From: Thermoanaerobacter kivui
GTDB lineage: Bacteria; Bacillota; Thermoanaerobacteria; Thermoanaerobacterales; Thermoanaerobacteraceae
NCBI RefSeq assembly: GCF_000763575.1
Contig: NZ_CP009170.1
Span: 1,801,501-1,865,500 of the forward strand
Length of the DNA stretch: 64,000 nt
Reading direction: 5' to 3'
Position 1 is the stretch's first letter. Every line of letters starts with the position of its first letter. This document shows positions 27,605-36,463 of the stretch, piece after piece. The position numbers were made by a program, and so were the translations under genes. A model generated the notes under the pieces. It ran no database searches. It had not been told where the DNA came from and worked only from the letters and a program-made list of their open reading frames with translations.

Positions 27605-28054
27605 ATTTTTTGTATATTTCCCCATCACAACTATGTATGTGTGTTTTGTCGCTTTTATGCCTCTGCCATCAGAGCGTGGAAAAAGCAAAAGGTGATTAGC
27701 AGGTATAAGGTCATTATCTTTCAAATTTGTACCTGCAGTAAGGTCCGCTACTCCATCAGTTTTTGTAACAATTACTGCTGAATTTGCAATTCTAACTATC
27801 GCTTGGGTACCGCCCTCCATTGTCAAAACCTCTCCTGCATTTAGTTCAACTACTTCATAGCTTGCCCCTGTCTTTGCCTCTTTTAGCTTATCATCAACAT
27901 AAGCTTTTACCTGATTATATTGCGAATCAACATAGCTTTTGCTGACAAGGGGGTCTTGCTGACTTCCTGGTTCAGGATTTTGATCAGCATAACCAATACT
28001 CAAAGCCACTAAAATCACAACAAAAACCAATATAAGCGCATAAACTTTTTTCAT
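27602..28054 (-). CDS. small exported protein of unknown function
   Basis: The 150-residue product has a clear Sec signal peptide (KKVYALILVFVVILVALSIG, probably cut after YA-D). A short proline/glutamine-rich stretch and a helical part SYVDSQYNQVKAYVDDKLKE follow. The beta-rich C-terminal part contains SYEVVELNAGEVLTMEGGTQ and NHLLLFPRSDGRG. I do not recognise the family; it resembles small secreted or wall-associated proteins of Clostridia. ATG follows TAGGAGGAA. It is monocistronic with its own terminator. Confidence 0.75.
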   Translation of the reverse strand: MKKVYALILVFVVILVALSIGYADQNPEPGSQQDPLVSKSYVDSQYNQVKAYVDDKLKEAKTGASYEVVELNAGEVLTMEGGTQAIVRIANSAVIVTKTDGVADLTAGTNLKDNDLIPANHLLLFPRSDGRGIKATKHTYIVVMGKYTKN

Positions 28055-28151
28055 TTGTTCTTCCTCCTATAATTCCCCTCTTCCACCTCTATTTTATAAA
28101 AAAATAAATGACATTTCAACAAAAAATAAGAACTTATCTTAAAATAAGTCC

Positions 28152-28502
28152 TTAAAAATCAATCAACCCTAAACTTATTTGCAAAGCTTCATTGACTTTC
28201 TCCATCATTTCCTGGTCAAAATGGCCAATTTTTTCTCTTAAACGTTTTTTGTCGATAGTCCTGATTTGTTCTAACAATACTACAGAATCTTTGTTAAGTC
28301 CATATTCTGCCCCATTTATTTCAACATGAGTGGGCAATTTGGCTTTGTTGATCTGAGATGTAATTGCCGCTACTATTACTGTTGGACTATATTTATTACC
28401 AATATCATTTTGAATTATAAGTACAGGCCGAATTCCACCCTGTTCAGAGCCTATTACAGGGCTTAAATCGGCATAAAAGATATCTCCTCTCTTTATCACC
28501 AT
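28152..28502 (-). CDS. MazF/EndoA-type mRNA interferase toxin
   Basis: A 116-residue PemK/MazF toxin, close in sequence to Bacillus EndoA (NdoA). It has [56 protein letters not shown] and [12 protein letters not shown]. These endoribonucleases cut single-stranded mRNA at short motifs (UACAU for EndoA). ATG 28502 gives the usual N-terminus; the antitoxin stop codon overlaps just upstream, so translation is coupled. It precedes neither a sigB operon nor phage genes and lies after alr, as in Bacillus. Confidence 0.95.
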   Translation of the reverse strand: MVIKRGDIFYADLSPVIGSEQGGIRPVLIIQNDIGNKYSPTVIVAAITSQINKAKLPTHVEINGAEYGLNKDSVVLLEQIRTIDKKRLREKIGHFDQEMMEKVNEALQISLGLIDF

Positions 28503-28504
28503 AG

Positions 28505-28780
28505 TCAATCACACTTTTTCAATTTCATTTCATATCCTGTAAAACATTCATTTTCTGCGGTTAGGCCCATTTCCGCAAGTTCACTATTAATTGCTGCCAT
28601 CTCGAGATATCCTTTTTTCATGCTCTCGCGTATTTGAACTTTTTTCCTCTCGCGTATATATAATTTCATCGCTTCTCTTATAAATTCACTGCGATTTCTG
28701 TTTTCCATAGCGGCAAGAACATCGACCTCTTCTAATAAACTCTGAGGTAAGCTTACAAGTATTCGCTTTGTTTCGCCCAC
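28505..28780 (-). CDS. EndoAI-type ribbon-helix-helix antitoxin
   Basis: A 91-residue antitoxin with an N-terminal ribbon-helix-helix ([34 protein letters not shown]) for DNA binding and toxin-binding C-terminal residues. The start is GTG at 28780, 7 bases after AAGGAGGT; an upstream in-frame GTG lies before that ribosome site. It overlaps or abuts the toxin gene. The order alr, antitoxin, toxin matches the Bacillus subtilis arrangement. Confidence 0.92.
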   Translation of the reverse strand: MGETKRILVSLPQSLLEEVDVLAAMENRNRSEFIREAMKLYIRERKKVQIRESMKKGYLEMAAINSELAEMGLTAENECFTGYEMKLKKCD

Positions 28781-28869
28781 ACTTAGGACCTCCTTACGCA
28801 CTTATATAATTTATTATATATTACTATATATAATGATGTCAATCATCTGTAAATTTTATACTATAAAAG

Positions 28870-30039
28870 TTAAATTTTTAAATAATTTTTTACCTCTAGT
28901 ACTTCCCCTTTGTAAATATATATTCGAGGTACCCTCCTCGATATTCCACAATATACTTCATAAGGTATAGTATTTAGTTTTTTAGCTATTTCATCAACAG
29001 TTATCTTTTTATCCTGCTGCATGCCAAAAATTACTACTTCATCTCCCACCTCAACATTATCTACATCAGTAACATCAATCATACACTGGTCCATACAAAT
29101 TCTGCCAACTACTGGTGCATATTTGCCTTTTATTAACACATGATGATTGTTTGACAGCAATCTGTTGAAACCATCTGCATATCCAACAGGTAGGGTTGCT
29201 ATTTTGCTTTTTCTTTTCGTCACAAATGTTCTGCCATAACTTATATATGACCCTTCTGGCACTTCTTTTACGTATACTACTTTTGTTTTAAATGACATTG
29301 TTTGCTTTAAATTCGCTCTTTTTTGCACTTCTTCTGAAGGATAACTGCCATACAAAATTATCCCCGGTCTTACCATGTCTAAATAACTGTACTCAATGTC
29401 AAGAATAGCTCCACTATTTGCAATATGCTTTAATGGAATATCTATTTTCCTTTCTTTAAGTTTTTCCAACAATTTTTTAAACATGTCAAATTGCATTTCA
29501 GAATAAGTTTTGTCTTTTTCATCCGAAGTAGAAAAATGGCTGAATATACCTTCCAATTCTATTCCCTTCATATTTGCCATTTCTTCAATTTCTCTCTGAG
29601 CTATCTCCAAATCCGTATACCCGATTCGTCCCATTCCCGTGTCAATTTTGACATGGACCTTTGCTTTTTTACCTTTATTTAAAGCCATTTTTCCCAGTTC
29701 CCTTACATACTTTATATCAAAAACCGTTTGAGTTATATGGTACTCTATTAGGTCTTTAGCCTGTGTCAGTGGAGTATAGTCAAAGATAAGGATAGGAGAT
29801 TTAATTCCGCAATCTCTTAGTTCCAAAGCTTCATCTACAGTTGCCACTGCCAAGTATGAAACCCCATTTTCTATTAAAACCTTTGCCACTTGACAAGCTC
29901 CATGTCCGTAAGCATTCGCCTTTACAACCCCCATTATCTTCACTTTATTTCCTATTAACCTTTTGACTTCGTTTAAATTGTTCACTATATTGTCAAGGTA
30001 TATCTCCGCCCTCGTGGGCCTAATTTCATCAAACACCAT
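28870..30039 (-). CDS. alr: alanine racemase
   Basis: A PLP enzyme making D-alanine for peptidoglycan. In the 389-residue protein the PLP lysine is in GVVKANAYGHGA (K40), the catalytic tyrosine region is GRTFVTKRKSKIATLPVGYADG, and RICMDQCMIDVT is present. ATG follows GGGAGGATTTT. It is flanked by a lipoprotein gene upstream and the toxin-antitoxin pair downstream, all in one direction. Confidence 0.96.
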   Translation of the reverse strand: MVFDEIRPTRAEIYLDNIVNNLNEVKRLIGNKVKIMGVVKANAYGHGACQVAKVLIENGVSYLAVATVDEALELRDCGIKSPILIFDYTPLTQAKDLIEYHITQTVFDIKYVRELGKMALNKGKKAKVHVKIDTGMGRIGYTDLEIAQREIEEMANMKGIELEGIFSHFSTSDEKDKTYSEMQFDMFKKLLEKLKERKIDIPLKHIANSGAILDIEYSYLDMVRPGIILYGSYPSEEVQKRANLKQTMSFKTKVVYVKEVPEGSYISYGRTFVTKRKSKIATLPVGYADGFNRLLSNNHHVLIKGKYAPVVGRICMDQCMIDVTDVDNVEVGDEVVIFGMQQDKKITVDEIAKKLNTIPYEVYCGISRRVPRIYIYKGEVLEVKNYLKI

Positions 30040-30055
30040 AAAATCCTCCCTTAGT

Positions 30056-31060
30056 TTATCTCAATGACTTAATTATCTTCAGCACTTCTTTTTCACTGAA
30101 AGCATCGTTTATAATTATTTTTATTTGAATACCATTCACTAAGGCAACATACGCTTTTTCTCCTTTATCTCCTTTTACATAGTAGACACCATCTGAAAGT
30201 GTTTGCTTTTCACCTTCTTGTGTAAAATTCGAATTTACAGTCTCTACTATTTTAATCATGTTTTCACCTGAAGTATAAATAAGAGTTACTCCATTGTTTT
30301 CTCTTTGGTCCACTAAAATATTTAAAAGTTTATAGCCACTTGGCATATAAACAGGAATTAAGGGATTTATTCCACAATATTCATAAACTTCTTTTGCATC
30401 TATTGACATTTCATGAGATTGCAAAATATTTATAGCCAAAGTAGTTATGCTATCTTTTGTAAACAGCTTATCATCTATCTCAGGGTTATACTCAAAATCC
30501 CGATAAGTAACTTTAGCAAAAACTTCACTGTTAATATCGTATATTGTTAAGACCTGAGGCTTTAAATCTTTTTTTGAAAATCCCATCTCCTCTTTATACA
30601 TAAATATATTTCTTTCCAAAATAGGAACCGCAATTACATAAAAGTCGTTTGTCTCTTTTTTATCGATTTCTCCACCAGCATTTATATAGTTTTTTATAAA
30701 AGAAGTAACAAGAGAATACAACGGCACTTCTTGTGTATTTTCTGCTACGAAGATTTGATTCACTTTTGAAAAATAAACATAGCTTCTATTTCCATTATAG
30801 ACGATAATTTTATCTGGATTTTTATTTTCATCTAAAACTTCTAATCGATATTTCCCTTTTTTGTAAAATTGCATAACAGTGAATTTGCTGTATATTTTGT
30901 TATTATAAAGCTCTATAGAAGCTGTAGCAATATAGCTTTCTAAATTATTCAATTGCTCTTTAATGGAGGAAAAAGGGTCTTTTCCTTTTTTTACTTTTTG
31001 GCTGCAGCCAGAAAGTAAAAGTATAAAAATTAACAAAACTCCTACAAAGCGAAATTTCAA
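30056..31060 (-). CDS. outer-surface lipoprotein, LolA/DUF4367-like
   Basis: A 334-residue lipoprotein: N-terminal hydrophobic signal ending in the lipobox LLLSGC, then a LolA-like beta-rich domain (SKFTVMQFYKKGKYRLEVLD, VYNGNRSYVYFSK). It ends in a DUF4367-like domain (INPLIPVYMPSGYKL, IVETVNSNFTQEGEKQ). Similar proteins sit between nnrD/acpS and alr in Bacilli and Clostridia and have been called sporulation proteins (GerS-like); that role is inferred. The start is TTG at 31060 after AAGGTGGTG; the ATG at 31087 lies inside nnrD and lacks a ribosome site. Confidence 0.8.
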   Translation of the reverse strand: MKFRFVGVLLIFILLLSGCSQKVKKGKDPFSSIKEQLNNLESYIATASIELYNNKIYSKFTVMQFYKKGKYRLEVLDENKNPDKIIVYNGNRSYVYFSKVNQIFVAENTQEVPLYSLVTSFIKNYINAGGEIDKKETNDFYVIAVPILERNIFMYKEEMGFSKKDLKPQVLTIYDINSEVFAKVTYRDFEYNPEIDDKLFTKDSITTLAINILQSHEMSIDAKEVYEYCGINPLIPVYMPSGYKLLNILVDQRENNGVTLIYTSGENMIKIVETVNSNFTQEGEKQTLSDGVYYVKGDKGEKAYVALVNGIQIKIIINDAFSEKEVLKIIKSLR

Positions 31061-31074
31061 TACCCACCACCTTC

Positions 31075-32607
31075 TCACATCCCACATTTAAAAGCTTCAG
31101 AAATAAATTCAATAATATTTGTAGCTGTCATACTGTATTCTCCAAAGTGCTCTTTAGCTATATCTCCCGCTTTGCCATGATAAAAAACTCCGTAAACTGC
31201 AGCATTTATAGCATCAAATCCCTGAGCCAAAAAAGCTGTAATCATACCGGTTAAAACATCACCACTGCCAGCCGTTGCCATTCCCGGATTACCTGTGTTA
31301 TTTATATATATGCGGCCATCCTTGCTTCCTATTATAGTTTTAGACCCTTTAAGAACAAGTGTAACTTTATATTTTTCGCAAAAATCTTTTACCACTTCAA
31401 ATATATTATCCTTTATTTCACTGATTTTTAACCCTGTAAGCCTTGCCATTTCACCATAATGGGGTGTAAGTATGACATTTTTATTCTTTATGACATCAAG
31501 ACTTCCTACCAAAGCGTTAAGAGCATCAGCATCTAAGACCATAGGTTTGTCAACATTTTTTACAATTTCACACACAAGCCTTGAAATGTCTTCATTATGG
31601 GTCATACCCGGCCCTATAGCAATCACCTCACTTTCATCTATCAATTTTAACAATTGATCCAATGCTTTATAAGAGAAAATTCCATTTTCATCTTCTACCC
31701 CATAAGTTATAACCTCATAAAGGTCACTTTGTAAAACCTGCTGTATCGTCTGCGGTACTGCCAATTTTACCAAACCGCATCCCGTTTTAATTGCACTTTT
31801 GGCACACATATGAGCTGCCCCAGTCATATTTTTTGAACCAGCCATAATTAAAGCTTTTCCGTAGTCTCCTTTGTGAGTGTCTCCATATCTTTTTTGAAGT
31901 TTCACATCTTCTAAACCAACTAAACTGTAATTATATCCAACTTCCTCCGCGAGTTTATGGGATATTCCAATATCCGCAACCGAAACCTCACCCGCATAAT
32001 CAACTCCCGGATATAGTAAAAGACCTGGCTTTAAAAATTGCATAGTCACAGTTTTATGAGCCTTTACAGCACAACCTTCAACACGACCTGTATCTGCATT
32101 TAAACCTGAAGGAATATCTATAGATACAACCACTTTATTAGACTGATTTATCATCTCAATGACTTCTCTGTAAATGCCAGTTATTTCTCCCCTAAGCCCT
32201 ATTCCATAAATTGCATCAACTATGAGGTCACTGTCTTTAATGATTTTTTCTAAGAATTTCAGATGCTTCCTTTGAGTAATTTCTGCCACATAAATTCCCA
32301 TATTTAATATTGCATCCAAATTTCTCTTGGCATCTCCAGTTATTAAAGCCGGATTAGCAGTTAAAAAGACTTTTACGTCTATCCCCCAGTTGTAAAGGTT
32401 TCTTGCTAAGACATAGCCATCCCCACCATTATTGCCTTTGCCAGCTATAATTACTACAGACTTTAAATCATGCTCCTCTAAAAGTTTTTTAACCTCTATA
32501 GCAACTTCTCTTCCCGCATTTTCCATCAAGCAAATAGAAGGAATTCCTATTTTTTCTATAGCTTTTTGCTCAACTTCTCTCATTTGTTTTGACGTCAACA
32601 CTATCAT
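31075..32607 (-). CDS. nnr: bifunctional NAD(P)H-hydrate epimerase / ADP-dependent NAD(P)H-hydrate dehydratase
   Basis: The 510-residue repair enzyme restores damaged NAD(P)H. The N-terminal YjeF_N epimerase domain (about 1-215) shows IAGKGNNGGDGYVLARNL and SIDIPSGLNADTG. The C-terminal carbohydrate-kinase-like dehydratase domain has ILTPHYGEMARLTG and GNPGMATAGSGDVLTGMI. ATG 32607 is chosen since GGAGGTGAG lies 4 bases upstream; it starts inside the 3' end of acpS (overlap 38 bases). Confidence 0.95.
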   Translation of the reverse strand: MIVLTSKQMREVEQKAIEKIGIPSICLMENAGREVAIEVKKLLEEHDLKSVVIIAGKGNNGGDGYVLARNLYNWGIDVKVFLTANPALITGDAKRNLDAILNMGIYVAEITQRKHLKFLEKIIKDSDLIVDAIYGIGLRGEITGIYREVIEMINQSNKVVVSIDIPSGLNADTGRVEGCAVKAHKTVTMQFLKPGLLLYPGVDYAGEVSVADIGISHKLAEEVGYNYSLVGLEDVKLQKRYGDTHKGDYGKALIMAGSKNMTGAAHMCAKSAIKTGCGLVKLAVPQTIQQVLQSDLYEVITYGVEDENGIFSYKALDQLLKLIDESEVIAIGPGMTHNEDISRLVCEIVKNVDKPMVLDADALNALVGSLDVIKNKNVILTPHYGEMARLTGLKISEIKDNIFEVVKDFCEKYKVTLVLKGSKTIIGSKDGRIYINNTGNPGMATAGSGDVLTGMITAFLAQGFDAINAAVYGVFYHGKAGDIAKEHFGEYSMTATNIIEFISEAFKCGM

Positions 32608-32986
32608 TTTTCTCACCTCCAATGCCAACTGCAAAGCTCACTGCATAATCTTTTGTGTGGGAAATAGAAAGTTTAATAGTCTTTATCCCTTTATGTCCAG
32701 CAGCCTCTTTTGCTTTACCCTTTAAAATTACAACAGGTGCTCCTTTTTCATCATGTGCTATCTCTATATCTTTCCATCTAAAACCACTGATTCCTGTACC
32801 CAAAACTTTCGAAACGCTCTCTTTTGCAGAAAAAAAGCCTGCAACACTTTGAAATTTTGACTTTTTGCTATTGAAATATTCCACCTCTTTCGCTGTAAAT
32901 AGCTTTTCTAAAAACTTTGGGTTTTTTTCATATGCTCTCTGTATCCTTTTGACTTCCACAATATCAGTACCCACAAATAATTCCAT
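32570..32986 (-). CDS. acpS: holo-[acyl-carrier-protein] synthase
   Basis: AcpS transfers 4'-phosphopantetheine from CoA to the acyl carrier protein. The 138-residue protein has VGTDIVEVKRIQ with the Mg-binding aspartate, FTAKEVEYF and AGFFSAKESVSKVLGTG. Start ATG 32986 follows AAAGGAG. It leads the acpS-nnr-lipoprotein-alr string, a common Firmicutes arrangement. The last 12 or so residues overlap the start of nnr. Confidence 0.95.
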   Translation of the reverse strand: MELFVGTDIVEVKRIQRAYEKNPKFLEKLFTAKEVEYFNSKKSKFQSVAGFFSAKESVSKVLGTGISGFRWKDIEIAHDEKGAPVVILKGKAKEAAGHKGIKTIKLSISHTKDYAVSFAVGIGGEKNDSVDVKTNERS

Positions 32987-33065
32987 TTTTCCAAACTCCT
33001 TTACCAATCAAGCTACATAATATATTATTTTCTATACTAAATAGCAAAATCCTTCAAAAAAATAA

Positions 33066-33086
33066 AAGAAGGCGTTACACCTTCTT
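33066..33086 (-). terminator. terminator after the DUF6514-like gene
   Basis: AAGAAGG / CCTTCTT hairpin overlapping the stop codon; on the minus strand it is followed by TTTTATTTTTTT. Confidence 0.75.
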
Positions 33087-33450
33087 AAATCGCTATCTTA
33101 CACAGTTTAACCAGCTTATCATAATCGCTTATGTAATGTTCACACATGTCATCAATCACTTCATAAAGGTGAATTGGCGATAAAGACATTTCCTTGAATA
33201 ATTCTGCCAGCTTGTCTACTTTTTCAAAATAAGGACTTATATTCACCACCCTTTCCTCCCATTTTTCTACCACATCTTTTTCGTCATCAAAAACTTGTTG
33301 GACAATTTCGATTCCATACGACGGCAATTTTACTTCTTCTTTCCCATTAAAAATGCTGATTTCTGACATGACAATCGAATAACGCGTTGTAACTGTTCCC
33401 CTTACCTCCTCTGTTGTCGATACATACTCTGCAACTTTCTTGTAATACAT
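33085..33450 (-). CDS. DUF6514-like protein
   Basis: A 121-residue soluble protein starting YKKVAEYVSTTEEVRGTVTT, with a central YGIEIVQQVFDDE segment and a helical C-terminus ending in YDKLVKLCKIAI. I think it belongs to the small DUF6514 group of Clostridia, for which no function is known. ATG has GGAGGGG about 8 bases upstream. It is monocistronic. Confidence 0.65.
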   Translation of the reverse strand: MYYKKVAEYVSTTEEVRGTVTTRYSIVMSEISIFNGKEEVKLPSYGIEIVQQVFDDEKDVVEKWEERVVNISPYFEKVDKLAELFKEMSLSPIHLYEVIDDMCEHYISDYDKLVKLCKIAI

Positions 33451-33781
33451 TTTACTATCCCCTCCACTTTATTTTTTACTTAAGGTTTTTTAATAAGATT
33501 AATTATTAACTTGCAACTTATATTAATATATTCTATTTTTTTCTAAAAAATCCTTTATTTTTTTGAAAATTTTTTATCGACAGAAAAGACTATTTTTCAC
33601 CTTCAACAAACAATTAACAATGTTCATACCTTTATGAATGGCCTTTTAATAATAAGAAAAATGTTGAATTATATCATTTCAAGCAAGAAAGAAAGCAACA
33701 AATGTCGAAAAGTTCCTTCAAAAATTTTTTAACCCCAATAATTTTACAAAATAGCAAAAAATCCTTTAAAATTTGTCGCTT
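33451..33781. other. AT-rich intergenic region
   Basis: 331 bases with no gene. It must hold the promoter of the DUF6514-like gene; TTGCAA and TTAAAA with a 17-base spacer on the minus strand (about 33490-33520) is a weak candidate. Nothing else stands out. Confidence 0.4.
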
Positions 33782-33967
33782 CTACAGCCTTAATATTTTT
33801 ATTATCTTCTCTTTATACTTCTTGCCAGACCTTTCACCATGTAAAATCATGCTTAAATATGGCTCACTGGTACCTATCAATCGCGACAATTCTTTTTGTG
33901 TCATATTCAGTTCCGCCAATCTGTCATTCACTAATTTCCCAAAATCTGTCAACTTTCTTTTCTTCAT
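33782..33967 (-). CDS. small XRE-family helix-turn-helix protein
   Basis: A 61-residue protein that is nearly all one helix-turn-helix: FGKLVNDRLAELNMTQKELS, then LIGTSEPYLSMILHGER. The start ATG 33967 has GGGGGTG upstream. It lacks any extra ligand domain. It is transcribed away from a second XRE gene at 34145, and the shared 180-base region holds inverted repeats, so the two may cross-regulate. Confidence 0.85.
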   Translation of the reverse strand: MKKRKLTDFGKLVNDRLAELNMTQKELSRLIGTSEPYLSMILHGERSGKKYKEKIIKILRL

Positions 33968-34041
33968 CAAAGCACCCCCTTGTTTTTTCTTACAAACAAA
34001 AGTTAGCATTTTTATTCAGTAGGAATAATAAAATATTTGTG

Positions 34042-34077
34042 TTAAAATAGATAATGATTAAAAATTAACTATTTTAA
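34042..34077. promoter_or_regulatory. inverted repeat in the divergent XRE control region
   Basis: TTAAAATAG (34042-34050) and CTATTTTAA (34069-34077) are a perfect 9-bp inverted repeat with an 18-base spacer. It is a candidate operator or promoter-overlapping site for one of the two XRE regulators. Confidence 0.5.
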
Positions 34078-34085
34078 ATATATAT

Positions 34086-34124
34086 CTGAATTACGAAAAT
34101 GTCAATACTAATATCGTAATTCAG
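34086..34124. promoter_or_regulatory. candidate operator of the 34.1-kb XRE regulator
   Basis: CTGAATTACGA (34086-34096) and TCGTAATTCAG (34114-34124) form a perfect 11-bp inverted repeat with a 17-base spacer, ending about 20 bases before the start codon. Position suggests autoregulation. Confidence 0.6.
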
Positions 34125-34144
34125 AAAAACAAAGGAGGAGTGTT

Positions 34145-34543
34145 ATGGATACAGTTGGCGAACGCATAAAATATGCTCGTAAAAAAAATAATTTGACTAT
34201 AACAGCTTTGAGCAAACTCACAGGATTATCTGTTGGAAATTTAAGTGACCTTGAAAACAACAAATCAATGCCTTCTTCCAATGCTTTGATAAAGTTAAAA
34301 AACGCCCTTAATGTTTCAATAGATTGGCTTCTTACTGGCCAACAAATAGAATATGTAAAAGAAGAAGAGGAAAAATACTTATCGAGAGAAGAGTTTGAAA
34401 GCATCAGTGAAAAGGATAAAATAATTTTTAAAGCCTTTGAAACATTGCCTGAGGAAAGAAAGAGAGATATAGAAGGATACATAAAAGTGAGTTTGAATAC
34501 TACTGATTTAGAAGAGTTCATTAAAAAAGAAAAGAAAGTATAA
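34145..34543 (+). CDS. XRE-family transcriptional regulator
   Basis: A 132-residue regulator with an N-terminal helix-turn-helix (ERIKYARKKNNLTITALSKL, TGLSVGNLSDLENNKSMPSS). A C-terminal helical part (EKDKIIFKAFETLPEERKRD) probably serves dimerisation. This architecture is similar to SinR-like or phage-type repressors of Firmicutes. AAAGGAGGAG precedes ATG. A perfect inverted repeat lies directly upstream. Target genes cannot be read beyond the adjacent divergent gene. Confidence 0.88.
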   Translation: MDTVGERIKYARKKNNLTITALSKLTGLSVGNLSDLENNKSMPSSNALIKLKNALNVSIDWLLTGQQIEYVKEEEEKYLSREEFESISEKDKIIFKAFETLPEERKRDIEGYIKVSLNTTDLEEFIKKEKKV

Positions 34544-34550
34544 TTTTAAC

Positions 34551-34577
34551 CATTATGATTAATTATTAATCATAATG
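34551..34577. repeat. 27-base palindrome after the XRE gene
   Basis: CATTATGATTAA-TTA-TTAATCATAATG, perfect 12-bp arms, eight bases past the stop codon and just before a strong terminator. It might be a weak terminator or a protein site; no T-tract follows. Confidence 0.5.
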
Positions 34578-34580
34578 ACA

Positions 34581-34615
34581 AAAGATTACGGCTGCATTTT
34601 GCAGCCGTAATCTTT
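34581..34615. terminator. strong bidirectional terminator
   Basis: AAAGATTACGGCTGC / GCAGCCGTAATCTTT, a 15-bp perfect stem with a five-base loop. It lies between the XRE gene and the 3' end of the hcp relic. Confidence 0.85.
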
Positions 34616-35238
34616 ACTCACCCATGAACATTTTCATGTCATCTTCTACGTTTGTGATACCACCAATGCCAAATTTGTCAACTAATACTTTTGTGACATT
34701 TGGTGATAAGAAAGCGGGAAGCGTAGGTCCTAAATGAATATTTTTTACTCCGAGGTATAAAAGTGCCAAAAGCACTATAACAGCCTTCTGTTCATACCAC
34801 GCAATGTTGTAAGAAATAGGAAGCTTGTTTATGTCATTTAAACCAAAGACTTCTTTAAGCTTCATGGCTATCACAGCTAATGAGTAAGAGTCATTGCACT
34901 GCCCTGCGTCTAAAACTCTTGGAATGCCGTTTATGTCTCCAAGGTTTAACTTGTTGTACCTGTATTTTGCACAGCCTGCAGTTAAAATGACTGTATCTTT
35001 AGGAAGAGCTTTAGCAAATTCGGTATAATAGGTTCTGTTCTTCATTCTGCCGTCACAGCCTGCCATTACGAAAAATCTCTTTATAGCTCCTGTCAAAATT
35101 TAAAAAGGATATGCCTTTTAATGTAAAAATCAACAAATCTTGCAGATTTGCAACGTCGTATGTCTTACCGCATACACCTCTCACTGTACACCCTATGCCC
35201 TGAGAGGCTTCTTGACATTGATAGCAAAACATACTCAT
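34614..35238 (-). pseudogene. hcp: hybrid cluster protein (hydroxylamine reductase) with large internal deletion
   Basis: The N-terminal piece (35238 to about 35105) reads [38 protein letters not shown] and TLKGISF, which is the start of Hcp with its first cluster cysteines. The next sequence jumps, out of frame, to the C-terminal [46 protein letters not shown] and [11 protein letters not shown]. About 300 or more residues in the middle are gone. The two ends still look well conserved, so the deletion is probably recent. The encoded fragments lack most hybrid-cluster ligands and should be inactive. Confidence 0.92.
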
Positions 35239-35328
35239 TTTACTTCCTCCTTTTTCTAAGTTCTTGTCCACAAATTATGATAAGCTAAAAACTCAAAAGA
35301 ATCTGTGATAAAAATCACAAAATAAAAG

Positions 35329-35355
35329 CTCCAAATGAACATAATTCATTTGGAG
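35329..35355 (-). terminator. terminator of the DUF503 gene
   Basis: CTCCAAATGAA / TTCATTTGGAG hairpin followed on the minus strand by TTTTATTTT, at the stop codon of the DUF503 gene. Confidence 0.8.
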
Positions 35356-35643
35356 TCAGACATTTATTGTATCCATTTCTATATTTTCTATATAAGCATC
35401 TGTATTTTCTTCAATATAGTCTACAACCTCTTGAACTATTTTATTTGTTAAAACAGCATCACTGCCACACACCGAAAAACCTATGACAATTGATTTGTGT
35501 AAATTTTGGTTTTCTATTTCGGATATAGAAACATTATAGTGACTTTTTACTTTACCTACAATACTTCTTACAATCATTCTTTTTTCTTTTAAAGAATGAA
35601 CCCAATTTGCACGTAGATATATTTTACAATAAGATACAATCAT
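35356..35643 (-). CDS. DUF503 (YlxP-like) protein
   Basis: A 95-residue protein of the DUF503 family: YLRANWVHSLKEKRMIVRSI at the N-terminus and a C-terminal VVDYIEENTDAYIENIEMD. In Bacillus the homologue YlxP sits in the nusA-infB-rbfA operon and resembles ribosome-associated factors. Here it is a lone gene with its own terminator. No catalytic residues are evident. Confidence 0.9.
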   Translation of the reverse strand: MIVSYCKIYLRANWVHSLKEKRMIVRSIVGKVKSHYNVSISEIENQNLHKSIVIGFSVCGSDAVLTNKIVQEVVDYIEENTDAYIENIEMDTINV

Positions 35644-35784
35644 ATATATCCCCTTACCTAATTTCCTCCAGAAAATTTTTACAATATAATTATACCTTAC
35701 ATAATAAACTGTTTCAATAAAATCACACCTTCTCTATCTAACGCGTATTATAAATAGAGTCTGGATAGAGAGGAGTGTGAACAT

Positions 35785-36414
35785 ATGAAATGGCTAATTA
35801 TTCTTGGTTTCGCAATATCATCAAGCATAGATAATTTTGGAGTAGGCATTTCCTATGGTATACGAAATATACGAATAAGCCTTTTTTGTAATACAATTAT
35901 CGCAGTAATCGCTTTTTTGTTTAGCATATCTGGAATTGTCTTTGGCAAATGGTTAAATTCAATACTTCCAGGGTCACTCCCTATTTTTGTAGGAGCTTTT
36001 TTGCTGTTTATAATCGGACTTAGAATTATTTTACTGGCTGTCCCTCGTAAATCTTCTTCACAAAACACACAACAAGTATCATCAAAAACTACTTCTATAA
36101 AGGGAATTTTAGAAAATCCTGAAATTGTAGATTTAGATAAATCAGGAGAAATAAGTCTATTGGAAGCAATTCTTTTAGGAATTGCCCTTTCGGCAAATGC
36201 CCTGACAAACGGATTAGGAGCAGGGCTTTTGGGCTTTTCTCCCTTTGCTATATCTTTCACTACAGCAATTGGAAGCCTTGTTTCTGTATGGGCAGGAGTA
36301 CAATTGGGGACAAAAGTTGCTAATATACGAATAGGCTCTTTTACTATCGGACAATTTGGCACAATTATAAGCGGGGTTATTTTACTTATAATAGCTTATA
36401 AAGCTTTGTTCTAA
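35785..36414 (+). CDS. ytaF: sporulation membrane protein YtaF
   Basis: A 209-residue membrane protein of the YtaF/MntP-like group with six hydrophobic segments. It starts WLIILGFAISSSIDNFGVGI and has a second half SLLEAILLGIALSANALTNG that repeats the first. Between them is a hydrophilic loop (residues about 88-118). YtaF is sporulation-linked in Bacillus; the substrate, perhaps a metal ion, is not known. ATG follows GAGGAGTGTG. Confidence 0.92.
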   Translation: MKWLIILGFAISSSIDNFGVGISYGIRNIRISLFCNTIIAVIAFLFSISGIVFGKWLNSILPGSLPIFVGAFLLFIIGLRIILLAVPRKSSSQNTQQVSSKTTSIKGILENPEIVDLDKSGEISLLEAILLGIALSANALTNGLGAGLLGFSPFAISFTTAIGSLVSVWAGVQLGTKVANIRIGSFTIGQFGTIISGVILLIIAYKALF

Positions 36415-36427
36415 GCTTTAATGTACT

Positions 36428-36463
36428 AAAAGTTTAAGCCGGAAAACCCGGCTTAAACTTTTT
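36428..36463. terminator. bidirectional terminator between ytaF and the beta-lactamase-like gene
   Basis: AAAGTTTAAGCCGG / CCGGCTTAAACTTT stem with flanking T/A tracts serves both convergent genes. Confidence 0.88.

Noticed and set aside
34551-34615. CRISPR-like repeat or attachment site
   Set aside because: Only single palindromes; no repeated units with spacers occur anywhere in the window.
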